The notes under the pieces: model-generated | What the model saw: the letters and a program-made list of their open reading frames with translations, nothing else | Database searches by the model: none | What the model was told of the DNA's origin: nothing | Translations under genes and position numbers: made by a program | Assembly: GCA_035363115.1 (NCBI GenBank) | Contig: DAOSEM010000001.1 | Span: 1,178,001-1,242,000, forward strand | DNA from: Syntrophales bacterium | GTDB taxonomy: Bacteria > Desulfobacterota > Syntrophia > Syntrophales > PHBD01 | Direction: 5' to 3' | DNA length: 64,000 nt | In this document: piece by piece, positions 25,536-33,777 of the stretch | Numbering within the stretch: position 1 is the first letter of the stretch | Layout: the number at the start of each line of letters is the position of its first letter

Positions 25536-26405
25536 ATGAATTCAATCAGCCAGATTATTCTCGATGCGGCCTGCAGGATTGCCAGGGAGGCGGAGGCAAG
25601 GGCGATGCTTCTGTATTCCGATCTGGTGGACCAACTACCTTCCACCAATGACGGAACGTGCTGTTATGACCTGATTGTCGTCACCCGGGGGGATGAAGAG
25701 ATCCCTGATCATATCCGGAGCAGGAGCATCCTGATCAATGTACCCGATGTCAAGCTGACGCGTCTCGGCCAGATCAAGATCGCCATCACCAAGGGGATCG
25801 CCATGGGCATTTTCCGGAAAGGGGACAAGGTCGTGTGTCTCAGCGGGGTGTCCCGATTCGGGTATGCCGACAGCCTGTTCGTCATTGACGTTGGAAAGGA
25901 ATTCGAGATCCTCACCTCCGAAAACATGACGGGACTGACCGAAACAGTCTATCCGGAGGTCTTCGGAACCGTTCTGAATCTGGCCCTGGAACTGGCCGCC
26001 CAGGGAAGGGAAGGCCGGAAAGTGGGTACCATCTTCATCCTGGGGGATCACGAACGGGTTCTTCAGCTCTCCCGGCAGATGATCATCAACCCCTTCATGG
26101 GCTATGCCGAGGAGCAGAGGAACATTCTGAATCCGGACCTCAAGGAGACGATCAAGGAATTTTCCGCCCTCGACGGGGCGTTTGTTCTCCAGGACAACGG
26201 CGTTCTCGTCACGGCCGGGAGGCACCTGAGCGCGGCCCTGGAAGGAAAGGACTTTCCCCACGGGCTGGGAAGCCGCCATATCGCGGCGGCTGGTATCACC
26301 AGCATCACCGACGCCATCGCCATCGTTCTGTCCGAATCGTCCGGCAACGTGACGGTTTTCAAGGGCGGGAAGATCTTCGTCAGCATCGAAAAGCCCACGG
26401 AATAG
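25536..26405 (+). CDS. diadenylate cyclase, DacZ/CdaZ-like
   Basis: The protein should make cyclic di-AMP from two ATP. The C-terminal half is a DisA_N (DAC) domain: Asp-Gly-Ala at residues 213-215 (LDGAFVLQDNG) and Arg-His-x-Ala-Ala at 247-251 (GSRHIAAAGIT), the two catalytic motifs. The N-terminal half (residues 20-125) resembles the pyruvate kinase C-terminal fold (LGQIKIAITKGIAMGIFRKG and DKVVCLSG), an architecture known from archaeal DacZ/CdaZ and unlike CdaA or DisA. It has no membrane helices. ATG 25536 follows AGAAGGG by 7 bases. It lies between rpoH (divergent) and clpB. c-di-AMP commonly governs osmolyte and potassium balance; no target is in the window. Confidence 0.82.
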   Translation: MNSISQIILDAACRIAREAEARAMLLYSDLVDQLPSTNDGTCCYDLIVVTRGDEEIPDHIRSRSILINVPDVKLTRLGQIKIAITKGIAMGIFRKGDKVVCLSGVSRFGYADSLFVIDVGKEFEILTSENMTGLTETVYPEVFGTVLNLALELAAQGREGRKVGTIFILGDHERVLQLSRQMIINPFMGYAEEQRNILNPDLKETIKEFSALDGAFVLQDNGVLVTAGRHLSAALEGKDFPHGLGSRHIAAAGITSITDAIAIVLSESSGNVTVFKGGKIFVSIEKPTE

Positions 26406-26529
26406 AGTGATTTGTGCTGCCGGCCCGGCCGGGCAGAATGCAGTACCCGGATGCATCGGATGTTTCCCGGCTGTTTCCCATGCGGCTGAAGCGGCCGGTT
26501 GAATAGAGAGAAAAACAGCGGAGGTTGTC

Positions 26530-29142
26530 ATGCGTTTCGATAAATTCACCCTGAAAGCCCAGGAGGCTCTGCAGGAAGCGCAGGCCCTGGCACAGAAGAA
26601 CGGCCACCAGGCTGTGGACGTGGAGCACCTTCTCCTGGCTCTGCTTCGGCAGCCGGAGGGAGTCGTCGGCGAGATCATGGGCAAGCTGGGCGCCGACAGC
26701 GGGAGGCTGGAGAAGGAGCTTGACGGTGCCCTGCAAAGGATCCCCAGGGTGGAAGGAGCGGGAAGAGGACAGACGTACCTGTCCCCCCGGCTGGGACGGG
26801 TCCTGGATCAAGCGGTATCTGAGGCGGCGCGGTTGTCCGACGAATACGTGAGCGCGGAGCACATCCTGGTCGCCATGACGGAGGAGAAGGAAGGGCCGGC
26901 CCCGGGTATATTGAAGGGGATGGGAATCACGCGCGACAACATTTTGCGCGTCCTGGTCGACATCCGGGGAAACCAGCGCATCACCGACCCCAATCCGGAA
27001 GAGAAATACCAGGCCCTGAAGCGCTACGCCAGGGATTTCAATGAGCTGGCGAGAAAGGGATCCTTCGACCCGGTGATCGGACGGGATGACGAGATCCGCC
27101 GCATCATGCAGGTCCTGTCGCGCCGGACGAAAAACAACCCGGTCCTGATCGGCGAGCCCGGCGTCGGCAAGACGGCCATCGTCGAGGGCCTGGCACAGCG
27201 GATCGTCAACGGCGACGTCCCGGAAAACCTGAAGGACAAACGCGTCATCGGCCTCGATATCGGAGCCCTCGTCGCCGGCGCGAAGTATCGCGGGGAGTTC
27301 GAGGAGCGTCTCAAGGCCGTGCTGAAGGAGGTCATCGCGGCGGAAGGAGAGATCATCCTCTTTATCGACGAGATTCACACGGTGGTCGGGGCGGGGGCGG
27401 CGGAGGGGTCCGTGGATGCCTCCAACATGCTCAAGCCCGCCCTGGCGCGGGGCGAGCTCCGCTGCGTCGGAGCCACGACCCTCAACGAATACAGGAAGCA
27501 CATCGAGAAAGATCCGGCCCTGGAGCGCCGCTTCCAGCCCATTCTGGTGAAGGAGCCCACGGTGGAGGACACCATTGCCATCCTCAGGGGTCTGAAAGAG
27601 CGATACGAAGTGCATCACGGGGTCCGGATCAAGGACGATGCCCTGATCGCCGCGGCCACCCTTTCGAACCGATACATCAGCGACCGGTTCCTTCCGGACA
27701 AGGCGGTGGACTTGGTCGACGAGGCGGCCTCCCGCCTGCGGATCGAGCTGGACAGCATGCCCGCCGAGATCGACGCCATCGACCGCCGGGTGATCCAGCT
27801 CGAGATCGAGCGGCAATCGCTGAAGAAAGAGACCGATTCGACGGCGGTGGAACGGCGGGAGAAAATCGACCGGGAACTGGCGGACCTGAAGGAGTCTATG
27901 GATCGGATGAAGCTCCACTGGAGCGCCGAGAAGGAGGCGATCAAACAGATCCAGGCGATCAAGAGCCGGATCGAACAGTTCAAGCTGGAAGAAGCGGATG
28001 CGCAGCGGTCGGGAGACCTGGCAAAGGCGGCTGAAATCCGCTACGGCCGTCTCGTCGAGCTCAACGCCGAGATGCAGAAGGAGCAGGCACGCCTGGAGGA
28101 GGCCCAGAAGGGCGAGCGGATGCTCAAGGAGGAGGTGGATGCGGAGGACGTGGCCGAAGTCGTGGCCAAGTGGACCGGGGTCCCTGTCTCCAAGATGCTT
28201 GAAACGGACGTCCATAAGCTGATCCACATGGAGGAGCGGCTTCGGCAGCGGGTCGTGGGGCAGGATGAAGGCATCGCCGCGGTTTCCAGCGCCCTGCGGC
28301 GCGCCCGTTCGGGGCTTCAGGACCCGAACCGGCCCATCGGGTCCTTCATCTTTCTGGGGCCCACCGGTGTGGGAAAGACGGAGTTGGCCAGGGCGCTGGC
28401 GGAGTTCATGTTCGACAGCGAGCAGGCCATGATCCGGATCGACATGTCGGAATATATGGAAAAGCATTCGGTAGCCCGTCTGATCGGTTCACCCCCGGGA
28501 TACGTCGGTTATGACGAGGGAGGGCAGCTGACCGAGGCGGTCCGGCGCCGCCCCTATGCGGTTCTGCTGTTCGACGAGATCGAGAAGGCACACCCGGATG
28601 TGTTCAACGTGCTGCTCCAGATCCTCGACGACGGGCGCCTGACCGACGGCCACGGCCGGACGGTGGACTTCAAGAACACGGTGGTGATCCTCACGTCCAA
28701 CGTAGGGAGCCAGTGGATTCAGGATCCGGACATGAGTGCGGAGGATAAGAGGGCACGGGCCATGGAGGCCCTGCGGGCCACGTTCCGTCCGGAGTTCCTC
28801 AACCGGGTGGACGACATCATCATGTTCCGGGCCCTGGCGATCGAGGACATCCGCCGGATCATCCTGATCCAGATCGGGCTGATCGTGAAGCGGCTGGAGG
28901 AGCGCAAGCTGACCCTCGAATTGACAGACCGGGTGAAAGATACTATAGCCGAGGCCGGATACAGCCCCGTATACGGCGCGAGACCGTTGAAACGAGCGCT
29001 TCAGAAACAGCTGCTGGATCCGCTGGCCATGAAGATCCTGGAGGGGACATTCCGGGAGGGCGACACCATCCGCGTGGATGCATCCGAGACCGGCGAGATC
29101 ACCATGCAGAAACAGGAATCAGAGAAAGGGAGGTCCACATGA
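26530..29142 (+). CDS. clpB: ATP-dependent disaggregase ClpB
   Basis: ClpB resolves protein aggregates with DnaK. The 870-residue chain has the Clp-N repeats, the first AAA+ module with Walker A GEPGVGKTAIVEGLAQRI, the coiled-coil M-domain (residues about 410-520, rich in ERQSLKKETDS-type text), and the second module with GPTGVGKTELARALAEF. The start ATG follows GGAGG. It overlaps htpX by 4 bases and probably belongs to the heat-shock group with rpoH. Confidence 0.97.
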   Translation: MRFDKFTLKAQEALQEAQALAQKNGHQAVDVEHLLLALLRQPEGVVGEIMGKLGADSGRLEKELDGALQRIPRVEGAGRGQTYLSPRLGRVLDQAVSEAARLSDEYVSAEHILVAMTEEKEGPAPGILKGMGITRDNILRVLVDIRGNQRITDPNPEEKYQALKRYARDFNELARKGSFDPVIGRDDEIRRIMQVLSRRTKNNPVLIGEPGVGKTAIVEGLAQRIVNGDVPENLKDKRVIGLDIGALVAGAKYRGEFEERLKAVLKEVIAAEGEIILFIDEIHTVVGAGAAEGSVDASNMLKPALARGELRCVGATTLNEYRKHIEKDPALERRFQPILVKEPTVEDTIAILRGLKERYEVHHGVRIKDDALIAAATLSNRYISDRFLPDKAVDLVDEAASRLRIELDSMPAEIDAIDRRVIQLEIERQSLKKETDSTAVERREKIDRELADLKESMDRMKLHWSAEKEAIKQIQAIKSRIEQFKLEEADAQRSGDLAKAAEIRYGRLVELNAEMQKEQARLEEAQKGERMLKEEVDAEDVAEVVAKWTGVPVSKMLETDVHKLIHMEERLRQRVVGQDEGIAAVSSALRRARSGLQDPNRPIGSFIFLGPTGVGKTELARALAEFMFDSEQAMIRIDMSEYMEKHSVARLIGSPPGYVGYDEGGQLTEAVRRRPYAVLLFDEIEKAHPDVFNVLLQILDDGRLTDGHGRTVDFKNTVVILTSNVGSQWIQDPDMSAEDKRARAMEALRATFRPEFLNRVDDIIMFRALAIEDIRRIILIQIGLIVKRLEERKLTLELTDRVKDTIAEAGYSPVYGARPLKRALQKQLLDPLAMKILEGTFREGDTIRVDASETGEITMQKQESEKGRST

Positions 29143-29987
29143 ACTCGTTCCGAACAGCACTCCTCCTGGGAGCACTGACAGGACTCCTGATGCTCATCGG
29201 GGGATATTTCGGAGGGCGGGGCGGGGTCGTCCTGGCCTTCATCTTTGCGATGGTCATGAACTTCGGAAGCTACTGGTTCTCCGACAAGATCGTCCTGAGG
29301 ATGTACCGCGCTCAGGAGGTCACGGAGGCCGAGGCTCCGGAGCTCTATCACATGGTGAAAACCCTGGCCCTGAAGGCTTCCCTTCCCATGCCGCGGGTCT
29401 ATATCGTCCCTGGAGATACTCCCAATGCGTTTGCCACGGGCCGCAACGAGCAGCATGCCGTCGTGGCCGTGACGGAAGGGATCCTCCGGATCCTGAACCG
29501 CGATGAGCTGGAAGGGGTCATCGCCCACGAGTTGACCCACATCAAAAACAGGGACATCCTTATCGGCTCCATCGCCGCGACCCTGGCCGGAGCCATTGTC
29601 ATGCTGGCCAACATGGCCCAGTGGGCGGCCATCTTCGGCGGCGCGAGGGGAGACGACGACGAAGGGGGAGGGGGGATTCTCGGCCTGATCGCGATGGCCA
29701 TCCTGGCCCCCATCGCCGCGACAGTCATCCAGATGGCAGTTTCACGCTCCCGGGAATATATGGCCGACGACGGCGGTGCAAAGATATCAGGCAAGCCCTA
29801 CGGGCTGGCGGGAGCACTCGAGAAGCTTTCCCGGGCATCCCAGGCCGTCCCGATGGATGCCAATCCGTCGACGGCCCACATGTTCATCGTCAACCCGCTG
29901 ACGGGACGTTCCCTGATGAGCCTGTTCAGCACTCATCCGCCGATCGAGGAGCGGATTGCCAGGCTGCGCAGCATGAGAATTTCCTGA
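29139..29987 (+). CDS. htpX: HtpX zinc metalloprotease
   Basis: This is a membrane-bound protease for damaged membrane proteins. The 282-residue chain has two N-terminal hydrophobic segments, the zinc motif HELTHIKNRD (HExxH), then more membrane helices and the third ligand Glu in SREYMADDGGAKIS. It begins ATG 29139 overlapping the clpB stop by 4 bases, so it is translationally coupled. A terminator follows. Confidence 0.96.
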   Translation: MNSFRTALLLGALTGLLMLIGGYFGGRGGVVLAFIFAMVMNFGSYWFSDKIVLRMYRAQEVTEAEAPELYHMVKTLALKASLPMPRVYIVPGDTPNAFATGRNEQHAVVAVTEGILRILNRDELEGVIAHELTHIKNRDILIGSIAATLAGAIVMLANMAQWAAIFGGARGDDDEGGGGILGLIAMAILAPIAATVIQMAVSRSREYMADDGGAKISGKPYGLAGALEKLSRASQAVPMDANPSTAHMFIVNPLTGRSLMSLFSTHPPIEERIARLRSMRIS

Positions 29988-29998
29988 GAAACCCATCG

Positions 29999-30050
29999 GA
30001 CTTCCGGTAATCCGGGCCTGTTTCCGCCTGTTGCCGGAAGTCTCTTTTTT
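29999..30050 (+). terminator. intrinsic terminator after htpX
   Basis: The 9-bp stem GACTTCCGG (29999-30007) and CCGGAAGTC (30034-30042) is followed by TCTTTTTT to 30050. It ends the clpB-htpX transcript, just before the DUF1844 gene. Confidence 0.75.
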
Positions 30051-30066
30051 ACAGGAGGTATGCGTC

Positions 30067-30528
30067 ATGGCGGAAGAAAAGGAAGGAAAGGGATTTGTTG
30101 TCCGGGATCGGCGTCTATTCGACGAGTCGGGGGATCCGAAAGAAGAGCCGGATCCCGCCAAGGCCGCTTCCACCCCCTCGGAGGAGCCGGCCGCCGCTGC
30201 CGAAGAGCCCCCTCCCCGGCAGGAGCCGCCCCGTGAAGAGCCCGCTGCGGCCGGTTCTCCGGAAGAAGAAGCCGCGTATCCGGAGGTATCCTTTGCCAGC
30301 TTTGTCGTGTCCCTGAGTACCTCGGTTCTCTATCATTTCGGAGACATCCCCGACCCTGTGACCAACCGGACGGAGCGCAACCTCCCGGCGGCCAAGCAGA
30401 CCATCGATATCCTGGGCATGCTGCAGCGGAAAACGGAGGGCAATCTGGAAGAGGGAGAAAAAGCCCTTCTGGACAGTGCGCTGTTCGAATTGCGGATGAG
30501 GTATGTGAAAGAGAGCACCAGGCAATGA
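30067..30528 (+). CDS. DUF1844 protein
   Basis: The first about 70 residues are acidic and Pro/Ala/Glu-rich, low complexity (for example EEPAAAAEEPPPRQEPPREE), and the last 80 form the DUF1844 core: VSFASFVVSLSTSVLYHFG, then NLPAAKQTIDILGML and EEGEKALLDSALFELRMRYV. DUF1844 proteins are widespread in Desulfobacterota; no function is proven. ATG 30067 follows AGGAGG by 8 bases. The stop overlaps the start of ispE, so the genes are coupled. The low-complexity head is not conserved in most members I recall. Confidence 0.85.
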   Translation: MAEEKEGKGFVVRDRRLFDESGDPKEEPDPAKAASTPSEEPAAAAEEPPPRQEPPREEPAAAGSPEEEAAYPEVSFASFVVSLSTSVLYHFGDIPDPVTNRTERNLPAAKQTIDILGMLQRKTEGNLEEGEKALLDSALFELRMRYVKESTRQ

Positions 30529-31364
30529 TTCGGAGGCTTTCACCGGCTAAGGTGAACCTTATCCTCCGGGTCCTGGGGAAACGTGAGGACGGTTATCACG
30601 AAATCGCCTCCCTGATGCAGGCGATCAGCCTGTATGACGAACTGATCTTTTATCCAAAAAAAGCGGAGGGGATCACGCTCCGCTGCCCCGAAAGCGGGTT
30701 GCCGGAAGACGAGCGGAATCTGGTCTATCGGGCTGCCCAGGCTTTTTTTTCGAGATCCGGCGTCGCCGGGGGAGTCGAGATCGAACTCAGCAAACGGATC
30801 CCCATGGCCGCCGGACTGGGCGGCGGGAGTTCCAACGCCGCGGTCACCCTGTCCACCCTTAATGAAATCCACGGCTCCCCGCTTCCGGGGGACGTCCTAT
30901 CCAGCCTGGCCGCGTCGCTGGGGGCTGATATCCCCTTCTTCCTGTTTGGAAATCGGGCTTGGGCCTTCGGGATCGGCGAGCGGCTCGAACCGGCGGATCC
31001 CCTCCCTTCCTTCGACCTGGTCCTTCTTCACCCCCCCCTCGAAGTGCCCACCGGACCTGTCTATCAGGGGCTCAATTTGGGATTGACAAACGGTCCCATA
31101 AATTATAGCATCCCGCGATTTTATACGATCTGTGATGTGGCGCAGGGTCTTTGGAACGATCTGGAGAGCGTGACCCTGAAGCGCCATCCGGAGCTTCAGG
31201 AACTGAAGAATCTCCTGCTTCGAAAAGGCGCTTTGGGAACCCTGATGTCCGGTAGCGGTCCCACCGTCTTCGGCATTTTCGAAAGGGGAGAAGATGCCCG
31301 GAGAGCAGCGGCGGCCCTGACGGGATCGGGGAAATGGGGTGTGTATACGGCCCGTTCATTGTGA
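30525..31364 (+). CDS. ispE: 4-diphosphocytidyl-2-C-methyl-D-erythritol kinase
   Basis: IspE phosphorylates CDP-methylerythritol in the MEP isoprenoid pathway. GHMP kinase features are visible: SPAKVNLILRVLGKREDGYHE, IPMAAGLGGGSSNAAV (ATP loop) and LMSGSGPTVFGIF. The length of 279 residues is normal. It overlaps DUF1844 by 4 bases and is followed by tRNA-Gln and prs, a conserved neighbourhood in Desulfobacterota. Confidence 0.96.
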   Translation: MIRRLSPAKVNLILRVLGKREDGYHEIASLMQAISLYDELIFYPKKAEGITLRCPESGLPEDERNLVYRAAQAFFSRSGVAGGVEIELSKRIPMAAGLGGGSSNAAVTLSTLNEIHGSPLPGDVLSSLAASLGADIPFFLFGNRAWAFGIGERLEPADPLPSFDLVLLHPPLEVPTGPVYQGLNLGLTNGPINYSIPRFYTICDVAQGLWNDLESVTLKRHPELQELKNLLLRKGALGTLMSGSGPTVFGIFERGEDARRAAAALTGSGKWGVYTARSL

Positions 31365-31439
31365 CTCCCGGTTGCCTTGCTGTCATACGCCGGTTGACGG
31401 ACCCGGGTTCGGACATGCAGAGTGGTCTGGATGGCATAC

Positions 31440-31514
31440 TGGGGCGTCGTCAAGCGGTAAGACACAAGAATTTGGATCTTGCATACGGAGGTTCGAATCC
31501 TCCCGCCCCAGCCA
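31440..31514 (+). tRNA. tRNA-Gln(TTG)
   Basis: A complete 75-base tRNA. The acceptor arm TGGGGCG pairs with CGCCCCA (31504-31510), then discriminator G and an encoded CCA. The anticodon stem CAAGA/TCTTG encloses loop ATTTGGA with anticodon TTG, and the T arm reads GGAGGTTCGAATCCTCC. It lies between ispE and prs. Confidence 0.97.
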
Positions 31515-31569
31515 CGCCATGAATCGCTAACCAACCGGGACATGGATTCCCGCCCAGAGAGAGTTTATC

Positions 31570-32511
31570 ATGCTGGAAAGAATAAGGATCTTTTCCGGGA
31601 ATGCCAATCCTGAGCTTTCCCAGAAAATATGCAACCATCTCGGTGTAACACTCGGAAAAGCCCATGTCTCGACGTTCAGCGACGGAGAGACGCGAGTGGA
31701 AATCGATGAAAATGTTCGCGGAATGGACGTTTTCATCATCCAGTCGACCTGCCCGCCAGTCAACCTGACCTGCATGGAACTGCTGATTATGATCGATGCC
31801 ATGAAGCGGGCCTCCGCGGACCGCATCACGGCGGTCATCCCGTATTATGGGTATGCCAGGCAGGACCGGAAGGTAGCTCCCCGGGCACCCATATCGGCAA
31901 AGCTCCTGGCCGATCTCATTACCACGGCCGGCGCTAACCGGGTTCTTTCGATGGACCTTCACGCCGGCCAGATTCAGGGCTTCTTCAACATCCCCGTCGA
32001 CAACCTCTTCGCCACCCCCATCCTCCTCGAGTACTTCAAAGAGCGCTATACGGAAAACACTGTGATCGTGTCGCCCGACACGGGCGGCGTCGAACGGGCG
32101 AGGGCCTTTGCGAAGCGCCTCGGGGCAAGCCTGGCGATCATCGACAAACGGCGGGACGGTCCCAATGAAGCGCAGGTAATGAACATCATTGGTAACGTTG
32201 AAGGGAAACGGGTCATCATCCTGGATGATATGATCGACACGGCGGGAACGGTCGTCCAGGGCTGCAACGCCCTGAAAGAGGCGGGAGCCCTTGAAGTAGC
32301 CGTCTGCTGCACCCACCCGGTCCTTTCCGGGCCGGCTATCGAGCGGATCGAGAGCTCGTCGCTCAAGGAGGTCGTTGTTACCGACACCATCCCGCTTCAC
32401 GAGGGGGCAAGGGCCTGTAATCGCCTCCAGGTCCTCTCCGTGGCGCGCCTGTTGAGCGAGGCGGTGCGTCGGATTTACTACAACGATTCCATCAGTTCAC
32501 TATTCATATAG
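31570..32511 (+). CDS. prs: ribose-phosphate pyrophosphokinase
   Basis: The enzyme makes PRPP for nucleotide, His and Trp synthesis. The 313-residue chain has FSGNANPELSQKI, the flexible loop PYYGYARQDRK, VSPDTGGVERARAFAKRL, and the PRPP motif VIILDDMIDTAGT. ATG follows GAGAGAG weakly. Its place after tRNA-Gln and before rplY-pth is a familiar order in this group. Confidence 0.97.
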   Translation: MLERIRIFSGNANPELSQKICNHLGVTLGKAHVSTFSDGETRVEIDENVRGMDVFIIQSTCPPVNLTCMELLIMIDAMKRASADRITAVIPYYGYARQDRKVAPRAPISAKLLADLITTAGANRVLSMDLHAGQIQGFFNIPVDNLFATPILLEYFKERYTENTVIVSPDTGGVERARAFAKRLGASLAIIDKRRDGPNEAQVMNIIGNVEGKRVIILDDMIDTAGTVVQGCNALKEAGALEVAVCCTHPVLSGPAIERIESSSLKEVVVTDTIPLHEGARACNRLQVLSVARLLSEAVRRIYYNDSISSLFI

Positions 32512-32523
32512 CAGGAGGAAGTC

Positions 32524-33168
32524 ATGGAAGTCATGGAGTTGAGGGCTGAGGCCCGGACAGGATCGGGAAAGGGGCCGGCCCGGCGCCTGCGCAGTCAGGG
32601 GAAGATTCCGGCCGTGTTTTACGGCGGCGGGGCCGACTCCGTGCCCATATCTGTCAGTTCCGCCGATCTGCTCATGCTTTTAAAGAGTTCGGAAGAAAAT
32701 ATCTTTGTGAAACTGGTCATCGATGAATCGGGGCAGAAAGCGGAAAAGCTGTCCGTGATCAAGGAACTGCAGATCGATCCGGCCAGCCGGAAACTGTTTC
32801 ATGCCGACTTCTGCGAAATCAGCATGGACCACAAGATGACGTTTGACGTTTCCCTTCACTTTACGGGGACGCCTGAGGGCGTCAAGGACGGCGGAGAGAT
32901 GCTCCACCTCAAAAGGGAAGTCCGCCTGAGTTGTCTGCCGGGTCAACTCCCCCAGTTCATCGAGGTGGATGTGACCGGCCTGGGGATCGGAGACTCTCTG
33001 AGAGTTGCGGATCTCAAGGTGGCCGAGGGGATCCTTCTGGTCGACGGTGAGGATACGGCCATTGTGACGGTCATGGCCCCGAGGGTTCCTACGGCGGCCG
33101 AGCTGGAAGAGGCCGGGGAAGCGACGAAGGAACCGGAGGTTATCAAGCAGAAGGCCCGAGAGGAGTAA
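32524..33168 (+). CDS. rplY: 50S ribosomal protein bL25/Ctc-type
   Basis: This binds 5S rRNA. The 214-residue form is the long TL5/Ctc type: L25-like N-domain (LRAEARTGSGKGPARRLR, then KIPAVFYG) plus a C-terminal TL5 domain and an acidic tail ending KEPEVIKQKAREE. The gene begins 12 bases after prs behind GCAGGAGG. Confidence 0.95.
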   Translation: MEVMELRAEARTGSGKGPARRLRSQGKIPAVFYGGGADSVPISVSSADLLMLLKSSEENIFVKLVIDESGQKAEKLSVIKELQIDPASRKLFHADFCEISMDHKMTFDVSLHFTGTPEGVKDGGEMLHLKREVRLSCLPGQLPQFIEVDVTGLGIGDSLRVADLKVAEGILLVDGEDTAIVTVMAPRVPTAAELEEAGEATKEPEVIKQKAREE

Positions 33169-33183
33169 GGATCGGGGAATCCG

Positions 33184-33777
33184 ATGAAGCTCATCGTGGG
33201 GCTGGGCAATCCGGGGGAACGATACCGGTTCAGCCGGCACAACCTGGGATTTCTGGTGATCGATGAGCTGGCGGAAAGAGAAAACATACCCCTTTCCCAG
33301 AAACGGTTCGAGGCCGTTTTCGGCAAGGGGGCCGTCAGCACGACCCCCGCTCTGCTCACCAAGCCTCAAACGTACATGAACCTTAGCGGTCTGGCTGTCC
33401 GCAGGCTCTTTGACTTTTTTAAAATCGACCTGGAAGACCTGATCGTGGTCCATGACGATCTCGACCTGCCCTTCGGAGCCCTCCGCCTGAAAAAGGGGGG
33501 AGGATCCGGCGGGCACAAGGGTTTAATCTCCGTCATGGAATCTCTCGGGGGGGACAATTTTATCCGCGTTCGCATGGGGATCGGGAAACCGCCCCACAAG
33601 GGAATGGTGGAAGATTATGTTCTCCAGATCCTGCCCCGGGAACAGGCGGAGAGGCTTTCCGAGGTCGTTTCCGAAGCGGCGGAAGCCATTGGCTTTCTCA
33701 TGACATCCGGACTTCCGGCGGCCATGAACCGGTACAATGGCAGAGCCAAGAAAAATTTTGAGGAAGAGGAGGTTTAA
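33184..33777 (+). CDS. pth: peptidyl-tRNA hydrolase
   Basis: Pth recycles peptidyl-tRNA. The 197-residue protein shows GLGNPGERYRFSRHNLGF with the catalytic His, TYMNLSG, and VVHDDLDLPFG with the catalytic Asp. It lies 15 bases after rplY. Its TAA stop shares one base with the start of the pyrophosphatase gene. Confidence 0.96.
   Translation: MKLIVGLGNPGERYRFSRHNLGFLVIDELAERENIPLSQKRFEAVFGKGAVSTTPALLTKPQTYMNLSGLAVRRLFDFFKIDLEDLIVVHDDLDLPFGALRLKKGGGSGGHKGLISVMESLGGDNFIRVRMGIGKPPHKGMVEDYVLQILPREQAERLSEVVSEAAEAIGFLMTSGLPAAMNRYNGRAKKNFEEEEV

Noticed and set aside
26406..26529. Sigma-32 promoter before clpB
   Set aside because: No CTTGAAA and CCCCAT-type boxes were seen at proper spacing.
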